Origin: Curtobacterium aurantiacum
GTDB taxonomy: Bacteria > Actinomycetota > Actinomycetes > Actinomycetales > Microbacteriaceae
Assembly (NCBI RefSeq): GCF_018598555.1
Contig: NZ_JAHEWN010000010.1
Coordinates: forward strand, 89,824 to 153,823
DNA: 64,000 nt
Direction: 5' to 3'
Part shown: positions 15,691 through 23,380 of the stretch, piece by piece
Numbering within the stretch: the first letter of the stretch is position 1
Layout of the letters: every line of letters starts with the position of its first letter
Made by a program: the position numbers and the translations under genes
Notes under the pieces: model-generated
Told to the model about the DNA's origin: nothing
The model's input: the letters and a program-made list of their open reading frames with translations, nothing else
Databases searched by the model: none

Positions 15691-15993
15691 TCAACGACCC
15701 CCGTCCAGCGCGCGGCCGTGCAGCGGGGTGCGGAGGGCGGCGACCGGGGCGAGCGTCGGCTGCGGGCCCGTGTTCGTGCCCGCGCGCGGGGCTGCGTCGG
15801 TGCCGTAGGCCATGCCGACGATGCGGGCGCGGTACGCGGCGATCAGGTCGATGACGTCGGCCATCGACTCCCGCACGATGTACTTCGCGCCGTCGACCAT
15901 GATGAGCGTCGTGTCCGGCGTCTCCTGGATGCGCTCCACGAGATCGGGGTTCACAGCGAATCCGCTGCCGTTCAGTCGTGTGACGACGATCAT
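15691..15993 (-). CDS. flbD: Flagellar FlbD family protein
   Basis: 100 residues. The first ~60 match the small FlbD family (MIVVTRLNGSGFAVNPDLVE, RIQETPDTTLIMVDGAKYIV) found next to motAB in Gram-positive flagellar operons. The family usually stops near residue 65-75; here a Pro/Ala/Thr-rich tail follows. Exact function is not established. It is the first gene of the operon that runs to csrA and carries the best sigma-28-type promoter of the window. Confidence 0.9.
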   Translation of the reverse strand: MIVVTRLNGSGFAVNPDLVERIQETPDTTLIMVDGAKYIVRESMADVIDLIAAYRARIVGMAYGTDAAPRAGTNTGPQPTLAPVAALRTPLHGRALDGGR

Positions 15994-16044
15994 GGCCCGT
16001 CCTGGTTCTCGATCGTCCCGCCGCCGTCCGTGGGGCGGGATGCG

Positions 16045-16060
16045 GGCCCGTCCGTGGGCC
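16045..16060 (-). promoter_or_regulatory. Candidate CsrA-binding hairpin in flbD leader
   Basis: In the flbD mRNA the sequence reads GGCCC-ACGGAC-GGGCC: a 5-bp stem closing a six-base loop that holds GGA, the standard CsrA target shape. It starts about 13 bases after the -10 box, the same distance as in the fliC leader. A second, weaker ACGGAC copy lies at 16025-16036. Confidence 0.6.
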
Positions 16061-16071
16061 TGCACGGAGGA

Positions 16072-16098
16072 CTATCGGCGGCTGCGGCGGGTGCGTTA
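16072..16098 (-). promoter_or_regulatory. Sigma-28 (FliA-type) promoter for the flbD-csrA operon
   Basis: Minus strand reads TAACGCAC, 11 bases, GCCGATAG. The classical sigma-28 consensus is TAAAGTTT, 11 bases, GCCGATAA, so spacing and -10 match almost exactly. It lies about 80 bases upstream of the flbD start. Confidence 0.7.
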
Positions 16099-16121
16099 GT
16101 GGCCGTCAGTAGCCTGGTGCG

Positions 16122-17201
16122 GTGATCGATGCCTCGGACCTGCTCGCCCACCCGCGTGGCCGGCGCTTCTGTCTGGAGCTCGTCCGCGTGGTGCAGGACC
16201 CCGACGATCCGGCCACGGCACACCTCGGCGCCCTGCTCTTCTGGGCTGAGCACCACCTCGGCGTCGAACTCGGCGACGGCCGCACGCTCTTCGGCATCGG
16301 CGGTGCGGTCGAACCGGAGCCGGCTCCGCACCTGGGAACCGTGGCGAGCGCACTCGCGGCGGTGTCCCTGCCGTCCGTGGGCGAGGACGACGTGGTGGTC
16401 GCACTCGAGTCCACTGCGGAGAGCGCGCTGTGGTGGCAGCAGCCCGACGCGCTGGACGTGCTCCTCGGCCGACCGGAGTTGCTGCCCGCGCTCCGGCGGA
16501 TCGCTCGGTGGGCTGCCGACAGCCCGGTCGTGCGCCGGCTCTTCGACCCGCAGGGCGGAGCATGGAGCGTCGAGTTCGACGAGGACGACCAGCCCCGACG
16601 TCCGGGAGCGGCAGAGGCGCTCGCCGACTGGTCCCGGGAGCTGCGCCGCGAGGACGCCGAGGGGAACCCGGGGGTGGCCAGCGGGGTTTGGTGGACGACT
16701 CCGCCGTGGCCGCTCGCGCAGCACACGCGAGCGCCGTTCCCGTCCGCCGGGCCGCTGGCGCTGTGGGCGGTCGAGGACTCCTTCGGGCAGGAACGCGCCG
16801 TGGTCTCGGCCGTGCCCGCCGATGCCACGGCGCGCGTGTGCACCGTCGACGGTCCCGCCGACTGGGCTGCGCTGTGCCGACGCTGGCCGCTCGACGTGAC
16901 GCAGACCACCCGACGGAACGACTGGGCCGTGGCGACCGGACGGCAGGGTGACTGGGTGCTGCCGGACTGGTCCGCGGTGGCCACCGAGTACGACGTCGTG
17001 CACCTGACCGTCGCGGGCTGGTTCCGCACCTCCGGACTCGCCGTGCCGGTCGACGGCAGCCGGGCGAGCGTCGTCGCAGGGTGGACGCCGGACTCCGCCT
17101 ACCGGCTCACCGACTGGGGAGCCGAGGTCAGTGCAGTCCCTGCCGAGCCGGAGACGTGGTCGCGTCCCGGCAACTCCGGGGTCTGGCGTCGTCTCAGCTG
17201 A
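16122..17201 (+). CDS. Uncharacterised protein, 359 aa
   Basis: I do not recognise the family. The protein starts at GTG 16122, is soluble and acidic, and is rich in Trp (for example LWWQQPDALDVLLG, GVWWTTPPWPLAQ, RRNDWAVATGRQGDWVLPDW). There is no signal peptide, membrane segment or clear catalytic motif. It is transcribed divergently from flbD, with only 128 bp between them, so its promoter overlaps the flagellar one. It is the first gene of the non-flagellar block that splits the flagellar locus. Confidence 0.6.
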   Translation: MIDASDLLAHPRGRRFCLELVRVVQDPDDPATAHLGALLFWAEHHLGVELGDGRTLFGIGGAVEPEPAPHLGTVASALAAVSLPSVGEDDVVVALESTAESALWWQQPDALDVLLGRPELLPALRRIARWAADSPVVRRLFDPQGGAWSVEFDEDDQPRRPGAAEALADWSRELRREDAEGNPGVASGVWWTTPPWPLAQHTRAPFPSAGPLALWAVEDSFGQERAVVSAVPADATARVCTVDGPADWAALCRRWPLDVTQTTRRNDWAVATGRQGDWVLPDWSAVATEYDVVHLTVAGWFRTSGLAVPVDGSRASVVAGWTPDSAYRLTDWGAEVSAVPAEPETWSRPGNSGVWRRLS

Positions 17202-17310
17202 TCCCCAGCAAACCGCTGCATCCGATCGGGGTGCTCCGGCGGTAGTGGGGGTACGACGTCGAGGACGACGCCGTCCGCACTGGCCCGGACAGGCCCGAAG
17301 GAGACACGTC

Positions 17311-18150
17311 ATGCGCAAGACACTCGCCACCGGCCTGAGCGCCGGTGTCCTGTTCGCCGCCGCCGCGGCCGTACTGCCCGCGACCGCTGCGACCGCCGCC
17401 ACCGGTGAGGCGACGCTCTCGGTCCTGCACGCCGTCCCGGACGTCACCGTCGACGTCTACCTCGACGGCGAACGTGCCATCGACGACTTCACCCCCGGCA
17501 CCCTCGCCGGCCCGATGATGGTGCCGGCCGGTGCCCACCAGCTCGCCGTCACCGCCGCGGACGCCACCGACGCGTCCGAGCCGATCATCGGCCCGGCGGA
17601 CGTCTCGTTCGACGCGGGTGGCAACTACACCGCCGTCGCGCACGACGCCACCGACGGTTCGCCGACCGCCACGGTGTTCACCAACGACACTTCGGCCGTC
17701 GCGGCCGGGCAGGGACGCCTCGTCGTCCGGCACGTCGCCGCCGCCCCTGCTGTCGACGTCCTCGCCGGTGGTGAGGCTGTCGTCTCGAACCTGTCGAACC
17801 CCGACGAGCAGGCACTCGAACTGCCGGCCGGCACCGTCTCGGCGAGCGTCGCCGCGGCCGGGACCACAGACCCGGTCATCGGCCCGGCGGACGTCGAGAT
17901 CGCCGCCGGCTCGTCCACCATCGTCTACGCCTGGGGCAGCCTGGACGACTCGAACCTCGCACTCGCCACGCAGACCATCTCGGACCTGGGTGGTGCGCCG
18001 AACGGTGTCCCTGCCGGGAACGCGGGTCTCGTGGCCACGAACGACCAGGGCCCCCTGCCCCTGGTCGGCGCAGCGGCGGCCGCCCTGGCCGCCGCTGCCG
18101 CAGTCGGGGCCGTCGTGCTCCGTCGCCGGAACGCAGCGACCCAGCGCTGA
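17311..18150 (+). CDS. Secreted DUF4397 surface protein with C-terminal anchor
   Basis: 279 residues from ATG 17311 with GAAGGAG upstream. A signal peptide (LSAGVLFAAAAAVLPATAAT, cleavage near residue 32) is followed by two DUF4397-type beta repeats, each starting with V.H.VP/AAP.VDV and ending IIGPADV / VIGPADV (~35-125 and ~130-215). The C-terminus has a membrane helix (LVGAAAAALAAAAAVGAVVL) and a basic RRRNAATQR tail, the layout of a cell-wall sorting signal, though an exact LPxTG is not present (GPLPLVG is the nearest). The sortase two bases downstream is its likely partner. Confidence 0.8.
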   Translation: MRKTLATGLSAGVLFAAAAAVLPATAATAATGEATLSVLHAVPDVTVDVYLDGERAIDDFTPGTLAGPMMVPAGAHQLAVTAADATDASEPIIGPADVSFDAGGNYTAVAHDATDGSPTATVFTNDTSAVAAGQGRLVVRHVAAAPAVDVLAGGEAVVSNLSNPDEQALELPAGTVSASVAAAGTTDPVIGPADVEIAAGSSTIVYAWGSLDDSNLALATQTISDLGGAPNGVPAGNAGLVATNDQGPLPLVGAAAAALAAAAAVGAVVLRRRNAATQR

Positions 18151-18152
18151 CC

Positions 18153-18803
18153 GTGCAACGCCCCGTGCGGTCCGCCACGGTGACGCTCGTCGTCGCCGTG
18201 GCGGCCGCCGCCCTGACCGGGTGCTCGTCGGCCGGGACCACCCCCGGCGGGCAACCGTCCGTCCTGACGACCAGCGCACCGCGCCCGACCCCGGTCCCGT
18301 CGGCGTTCTCGACCGAGGTGCCGCAGCAGACCGCCACGATCCCCCCGGTCCGGCGGGCCGCCGCTCCGACCACGATCACCGTCGACCACGCCGGGATCAC
18401 CGCGCCCGTCCGTCCCGAGGGGGTCGACGAGGACGGTGCCATGGCGCTCCCGCCGGACCCGGCGACCGCCGGCTGGTACCGCTTCGGTGCCGCGCCGTCG
18501 TCCGACGAGGGAACCGTCGTCATCGCGGCGCACGTCGACGCCGTCGGGTACGGCGTCGGTCCGTTCGCTCGGCTCCGTGGCGCACCGTCCGGCACCCGGG
18601 TCACCATCACCGACACGGCCGGCGCCGAGACCACGTGGCGGATCGACTCCGTCAGCATGCTCGAGAAGCAGGGCCTCGCCTGGGGCGACGTGTTCCGTGC
18701 CGACGGACCTCGGCGGCTCGTCCTGGTCACCTGCGGCGGGACGTTCGACGCAGCCACCGGACACTACGAGAGCAACCTCGTCGTCACCGCGGTCCCGGTC
18801 TGA
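18153..18803 (+). CDS. Class E/F-type sortase, predicted lipoprotein
   Basis: 216 residues from GTG 18153, 2 bp after the DUF4397 gene. The leader ends in a lipobox (ALTGC, Cys24). The sortase barrel carries His127 (IAAHVD) and Cys194 (LVTCGG), two of the three catalytic residues. The third, an Arg that in many relatives sits in a YRDN-like motif after the Cys, reads HYESN here, so the catalytic Arg may be displaced. Role: transpeptidation of surface proteins, most likely its upstream neighbour. Confidence 0.82.
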   Translation: MQRPVRSATVTLVVAVAAAALTGCSSAGTTPGGQPSVLTTSAPRPTPVPSAFSTEVPQQTATIPPVRRAAAPTTITVDHAGITAPVRPEGVDEDGAMALPPDPATAGWYRFGAAPSSDEGTVVIAAHVDAVGYGVGPFARLRGAPSGTRVTITDTAGAETTWRIDSVSMLEKQGLAWGDVFRADGPRRLVLVTCGGTFDAATGHYESNLVVTAVPV

Positions 18804-18871
18804 CGGTGGCGACGATCCGCCCCCTACGATCGGATCGTGGTCGACGACGACCGCACCAGCGACAGGAAGAC

Positions 18872-19417
18872 GTGACGATCAGCCTCCCGGACGACGGCGA
18901 ACTCGCGGACGCGTTCCGCGAGGGGAGCGAGCACGCCCTGCGCGCCGTCTACGAACGGTGGTCGTCGCTCGTGTACTCCCTGGCGCTCCGGGCACTGGCC
19001 GACCCGGCCGCCGCCGAGGACGTCACGCAGCAGGTGTTCGTGAAGGCCTGGCAGCGGAGCACGAGCTACGACCCGACCAGGGCACCACTCGGCGCCTGGT
19101 TGGTCGGCATCACCCGGAACTGCATCGCCGACGCGCGGAACGAGCGACGCCGGCACGCCAGCGCCGCGGACCCGGAGGTCGTGGAGGAGACCACGCCGGC
19201 GCCCGAACCGGCCTTCGACCTGGCCGAACGGGCACTCGTGGCGGGTGAACTCGACCGGCTCGACGAGGTCCCGCGTCGGGTGATGCGACTGGCGTTCTAC
19301 GACGACCTCAGCCATCGTGAGATCGCCGAACGGCTCGAACTGCCGCTGGGCACCGTCAAGAGCCACATCCACCGAAGTCTGGCTCGGCTCCGAACACGTC
19401 TGGAGGTGATCGAATGA
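18872..19417 (+). CDS. ECF-type RNA polymerase sigma factor (SigK-like)
   Basis: 181 residues from GTG 18872 with AGGAAG upstream. Region 2 (WSSLVYSLALRALADPAAAEDVTQQVFVKAW, ~32-62) and region 4 HTH (LSHREIAERLELPLGTVKSHIHRSLARLRTRL, ~145-176) are intact. It is joined to the following anti-sigma gene by an ATGA overlap. The neighbouring DUF4397 protein and sortase are likely members of its regulon, since such sets recur together in actinobacteria. Confidence 0.88.
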   Translation: MTISLPDDGELADAFREGSEHALRAVYERWSSLVYSLALRALADPAAAEDVTQQVFVKAWQRSTSYDPTRAPLGAWLVGITRNCIADARNERRRHASAADPEVVEETTPAPEPAFDLAERALVAGELDRLDEVPRRVMRLAFYDDLSHREIAERLELPLGTVKSHIHRSLARLRTRLEVIE

Positions 19418-20253
19418 AGCACGTCGACGACGAGACACTGGCGATGCTCGCGGTCTCCGACGAGGTGGCCGAGGACGCCGTCGCCGAGCACCTGGCGTCC
19501 TGCGCCCGGTGCCGCGACGAGGTGGCCGTGCTGCAGCGGGTCGCCGCGGTCACCCGGGCGTCCGAGGACGTCGAGCTGGCCGCACCGCCGGAGCACGTGT
19601 GGGAGCGGATCGCGGCCGAGATCGCCCGGACGCCCCAGCACGCTGCGGCACCGGCACCGGCACCGGCACCGGCACCGGCCACCGAACCCGAGCGCGCGCC
19701 CGGCCGCGAACCCGGACAGGCACCCGCGCCCGCCGCCACGTCGTCCGAGCTGCGGCACCACGCCGCGTCCCGCCGACCCCGGTCGCGTCCGCGTCGACGC
19801 CGTGCCCTCGCGGCGGCCATCGCCGGTGTCGGCGTCCTCGCCGTCGTCCTCGGCATCGGCGTCGCGTCCGGGGTCGTGCCCGGACTCCCCCGCGGCGACA
19901 CCGAGACCGTCCTCGCGAACACCGAGCTCGATGCCCTGCCCGGCTGGTCCGGCACCACCGGCACGGCCGAACTGGAACGCGACCAGGACGGTCGGGTCAC
20001 GCTCGTGGTCGACCTGCACGGTGAGCGCGGTCGCTCCGGCACCGGTCCGCTGCGCGAGGTCTGGATGATGCGCGCGGACCTCGCCGGCCTGGTGAGCGTC
20101 GGGTACCTCGACGGCGACCGTGGCCGCTTCACGGTGCCGGCGGGTCTCGACACCGAGCGGTTCCCGGTCGTGGACGTCTCCGCCGAGGCCGACGACGGGG
20201 ATCCGGCACACTCCGGCGACTCGATCGTCCGGGGCACCCTGACCGATCCCTGA
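19414..20253 (+). CDS. Transmembrane zinc-finger anti-sigma factor (RskA-like)
   Basis: 279 residues. The N-terminal anti-sigma domain has the ZAS motif H-x3-C-x2-C (EHLASCARC, ~29-37). A Pro/Ala repeat linker (~85-120) and a basic stretch lead to one membrane helix (ALAAAIAGVGVLAVVLGIGVA, ~130-150). The outer domain fits RskA C-terminal domains (ELERDQDGRVTLVVDL, VWMMRADLAGLVSVGYL). It holds the upstream sigma factor at the membrane until the outer domain is proteolysed. Confidence 0.85.
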   Translation: MKHVDDETLAMLAVSDEVAEDAVAEHLASCARCRDEVAVLQRVAAVTRASEDVELAAPPEHVWERIAAEIARTPQHAAAPAPAPAPAPATEPERAPGREPGQAPAPAATSSELRHHAASRRPRSRPRRRRALAAAIAGVGVLAVVLGIGVASGVVPGLPRGDTETVLANTELDALPGWSGTTGTAELERDQDGRVTLVVDLHGERGRSGTGPLREVWMMRADLAGLVSVGYLDGDRGRFTVPAGLDTERFPVVDVSAEADDGDPAHSGDSIVRGTLTDP

Positions 20254-20363
20254 GCGTGTTCGTCCCCCGAAATTGCCAGCTGTGACGTATTCGAGACCTC
20301 CAGACGCGCAACGGGGGTCGATCCTCCACCGCTTTATCTCATGAGCGTGTTAGCGTGGCGCGC

Positions 20364-21932
20364 ATGTCCGACACCACCACCGTCGTCTCGCCGGCATCTC
20401 CGGCGACCGCAGCACCTCTCCGTGAGGTCGGCGCCCTGATCCGGGGCGCCCGCAAGGGCCGCAGCATGACCCAGGCCCAGCTCGCCGAACGCGTCGGCAC
20501 CAGCCAGAGCGCGATCAACCGCATCGAGCAGGGCGGTCAGAACCTGTCCCTCGAGATGCTCACCCGCATCAGCGACGCCCTCGACCAGCAGATCGTCTCG
20601 ATCGGCGGCGCCCCGCAGCGTGCCCACCTGCGCGTGCAGGGCGGCCGGAAGCTCAGCGGCTCCATCGCGGTGAACTCGAGCAAGAACGCCGCCGTGGCGC
20701 TGCTCTGCGCCTCGCTGCTCAACCGCGGTGTGACCCGTCTGCACAAGGTCGCCCGGATCGTCGAGGTCGACCGCATCATCGACGTGCTCCGCAGCCTCGG
20801 CGCGAGCGTCACGTGGTCCGAGGACGGCGAGACCCTCGAGATCGTCGCCCCCGACGACCTGCGCCTCGACGCGATCGACGCCGACGCCGCCCGCCGCACC
20901 CGCAGCGTGCTCATGTTCCTCGGCCCGCTCAGTGGCCGGTACGAGTCGTTCCGCCTGCCCTACGCCGGCGGCTGTGACCTCGGCACCCGCACGGTCGAGC
21001 CACACCTCATCGCACTGCGGCCGTTCGGCGTCGACGTCGAGGCGACCTCCGGCTGGTACGAGGTCGACGTCGCGAACCAGGCCGTCCCCACGAAGTCCGT
21101 CGTCCTCACCGAGCGCGGCGACACCGTGACCGAGAACGCGATCCTCGCCGCTGCCGCCCGCGACGGCGAGACCGTCATCCGGAACGCCAGCCCCAACTAC
21201 ATGGTGCAGGACCTCTGCTTCTTCCTCGAGCTGCTCGGCGTGCAGATCGAGGGCATCGGCACCACGACGCTCCGCATCACCGGCAAGAGCCGCATCGACG
21301 AGGTCGTGGACTACTGGCCCAGCGAGGACCCGGTCGAGGCGATGAGCCTGCTGACCGCGGGCATCGTCACCGCGTCCACCCTCACCGTGACCCGTGCGCC
21401 GATCGAGTTCCTCGAGATCGAGCTCGCCACCCTGGCCGAGATGGGCCTGCTGTTCGACGTCAGCGAGGAGTACGCCGCCGCCAACGGCCGCACCCGCCTC
21501 GTCGACATCACGGTGCACCCGTCCGACCTGCACGCCCCGATCGACAAGATCCACGCGATGCCGTTCCCCGGGCTGAACATCGACAACCTGCCGTTCTTCG
21601 TCGTCATCGCGGCCATGGCCGAGGGCACCACGCTCGTGCACGACTGGGTCTACGAGGGCCGGGCGATCCACCTGCTCGACCTCACCCGTCTCGGCGCGAG
21701 CGTCACCCTGCGCGACCCGCACCGCCTCGACGTCACCGGCCCGACGCACTTCTCCGGCGCCGAGATCAGCTGCCCGCCGGCACTCCGGCCCGCCGTGGTC
21801 ATCCTGCTGGCGATGCTCGCGGCGAAGGGCGAGAGCGTCCTGCGCAACGTCGGCATCATCGCCCGTGGCTACGAGCAGCTGCAGGAGCGCCTCAACTCGC
21901 TCGGCGCGTCCATCGAGACGTTCCACGACTGA
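20364..21932 (+). CDS. HTH (XRE) fused to a MurA-like enolpyruvyl transferase
   Basis: 522 residues from ATG 20364. Residues ~20-75 are an XRE-type helix-turn-helix (MTQAQLAERVGTSQSAINRIEQG). From ~88 the protein is an EPSP-synthase/MurA fold: the substrate Lys/Asn pair (NSSKNAA, 107-108), the active-site Cys204 in AGGCDLG, and repeated beta-alpha units to the end. MurA transfers enolpyruvate to UDP-GlcNAc in the first committed wall step. The HTH suggests a regulator that senses UDP-GlcNAc or an enzyme acting at DNA. TAGCGT at 20351-20356 is a likely -10, which makes the mRNA leaderless at this ATG; GTG 20355 is the alternative start. Confidence 0.85.
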   Translation: MSDTTTVVSPASPATAAPLREVGALIRGARKGRSMTQAQLAERVGTSQSAINRIEQGGQNLSLEMLTRISDALDQQIVSIGGAPQRAHLRVQGGRKLSGSIAVNSSKNAAVALLCASLLNRGVTRLHKVARIVEVDRIIDVLRSLGASVTWSEDGETLEIVAPDDLRLDAIDADAARRTRSVLMFLGPLSGRYESFRLPYAGGCDLGTRTVEPHLIALRPFGVDVEATSGWYEVDVANQAVPTKSVVLTERGDTVTENAILAAAARDGETVIRNASPNYMVQDLCFFLELLGVQIEGIGTTTLRITGKSRIDEVVDYWPSEDPVEAMSLLTAGIVTASTLTVTRAPIEFLEIELATLAEMGLLFDVSEEYAAANGRTRLVDITVHPSDLHAPIDKIHAMPFPGLNIDNLPFFVVIAAMAEGTTLVHDWVYEGRAIHLLDLTRLGASVTLRDPHRLDVTGPTHFSGAEISCPPALRPAVVILLAMLAAKGESVLRNVGIIARGYEQLQERLNSLGASIETFHD

Positions 21933-21949
21933 CGCTGGTCCCCCGCTGG

Positions 21950-22009
21950 ACACCGGTGTTCGCCGGTTGAACACGCGCAAACCGCGGTTCAACACGCGAA
22001 CACCGGTGT
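21950..22009. repeat. 60-bp inverted repeat with ACACCGGTGT palindromes
   Basis: The outer 14 bases ACACCGGTGTTCGC are repeated in inverted orientation at the other end. Each end contains the perfect 10-bp palindrome ACACCGGTGT (21950-21959 and 22000-22009). Inside, GTTGAAC and GTTCAAC form a second dyad. It lies between the HTH-MurA stop and a terminator, and could be an operator or a cruciform. Confidence 0.55.
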
Positions 22010-22020
22010 TTTGCGTCCCC

Positions 22021-22042
22021 CCGTCCCCGCAAGTGGGGACGG
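22021..22042 (+). terminator. Terminator after the HTH-MurA gene
   Basis: CCGTCCCC (22021-22028) and GGGGACGG (22035-22042) form a perfect 8-bp stem with a 6-base loop, preceded by a C-run and without a U-tract. Confidence 0.6.
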
Positions 22043-22136
22043 ACCGTCACCTGTTCTGCGGGGTCCCCACGGGCCTCCAGGCCGATGCCCAGGAGCGCTC
22101 CATGCGCCGCCCAGCCCGACCGTGCTGGATGGGCAG

Positions 22137-23270
22137 ATGGCCACGAGATCACTCCTGACCGTCCCCCTGCTCATCACGGTCGCCGCAGCGGCCGTGGCGT
22201 GGGCCGTGCTCGGCCCCGCCGCCGCGCTCGCCTTCGTCGCGCTCGCGTTCCTCGAGATCGCGATGGCCGCGGACTCGTCCGTGCCGATGGCCGGCATCGC
22301 CGGGCGCCTGCACTCACCCGCCCGGCGGCTGTTCCTGTCGCTCGGCATCGTCGCGGGCGTCCTCGCGATGCGCCTGCTGCTGCCGCCGGCGGCGGTCGCG
22401 GTCGGTGACGCGACCGACCCGGCGAGCTCCGTCGAACAGGCGGTCTTCGCACCCGGCTCGTTCTCCGCGCACCTGGCCGAGGTTCGCCCGGCCCTCGCCG
22501 CCTTCGGCGCCGCGTTCATCTGGCTCGTGTTCGCCGAGTACCTGTTCAACACCGACCGCGCGTCGCGCAGGTCGTGGCTCGGCCGCCTGGAGGCCCGACT
22601 CGCCTCCGTCGCGCGCCCGCGCGTCTGGTCGCTGGTCACCGCTCTGACGGGGGTCGTGGTCACCTCGGTCCTCATCGGGTCACGTTCCGGGTGGGCACCC
22701 GGCGCACTGCTGCCGATTGCCATCGGCGGGATCGCGGGCATCGCCGCCTACCTCGCGTCGAAGCGCATCGCCGGATGGGCGCTGCGCGGGGGCGGCGGTG
22801 CCGGAGGATCGGACACCGCGTCGATCGGGGTCGGCCGCGGTGCCTGGCGCATCCACCTCTACGCGTCGACCGTCGTGTTCGAGCGGGGGCTCGTGGTGTT
22901 CATGCTGTTCGAGATCCTCGACGGCGTGTACAGCCTGTCGGGGTCCGGGCCGCTCGGGTCGGACGGGCTCGGGGCGCTCGAGCAGGCCGCGGTCGCCATC
23001 GGTGCGATCGGCGTCGGGGCGGTGTTCCTGGCACGGCTGACCTCGCACGTCGACCAGGCTGCGGGACTCAAGCGGCTGCGGTACCTGAAGGCAGGGGCGG
23101 CGTACGTGCTCGGCGTGCTGGCGGTGCTGCTGTGGGCGAGCCTGCTCGTGCCGATCCCGGGCATCGTCGTGGGGTGGTTCGGGACCGTCGTGATCGGGTC
23201 GGCGCTGGTGACGTCCCTGCCGTGGCGGGCGTGGTGGCGGCGGGTGGTGCGGCGGCCGCGGGCGGTGTGA
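22137..23270 (+). CDS. TerC/DUF475-like integral membrane protein
   Basis: 377 residues from ATG 22137, about nine membrane helices. The layout follows the DUF475 branch of the TerC family: an early LALAFLEIAMAADSSVPMAGIAG block (~33-55) and a second acidic half near FEILDGVYSLSG (~258-269). TerC-type proteins are linked to metal (Mn2+) or tellurite handling at the membrane. The start is supported by the beginning of hydrophobic sequence rather than by a strong ribosome site. No operon partner is obvious. Confidence 0.7.
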   Translation: MATRSLLTVPLLITVAAAAVAWAVLGPAAALAFVALAFLEIAMAADSSVPMAGIAGRLHSPARRLFLSLGIVAGVLAMRLLLPPAAVAVGDATDPASSVEQAVFAPGSFSAHLAEVRPALAAFGAAFIWLVFAEYLFNTDRASRRSWLGRLEARLASVARPRVWSLVTALTGVVVTSVLIGSRSGWAPGALLPIAIGGIAGIAAYLASKRIAGWALRGGGGAGGSDTASIGVGRGAWRIHLYASTVVFERGLVVFMLFEILDGVYSLSGSGPLGSDGLGALEQAAVAIGAIGVGAVFLARLTSHVDQAAGLKRLRYLKAGAAYVLGVLAVLLWASLLVPIPGIVVGWFGTVVIGSALVTSLPWRAWWRRVVRRPRAV

Positions 23271-23380
23271 CGCGGCGGGTGGTGTGGCGCGTCGTGCGCT
23301 GTGGTGCGGCGCGTCGTTCGGCTGTTCTGGAAGGATCCACCGTGGATCGGCGTTGACTGGCGGGTCGGACGACGATCGGA

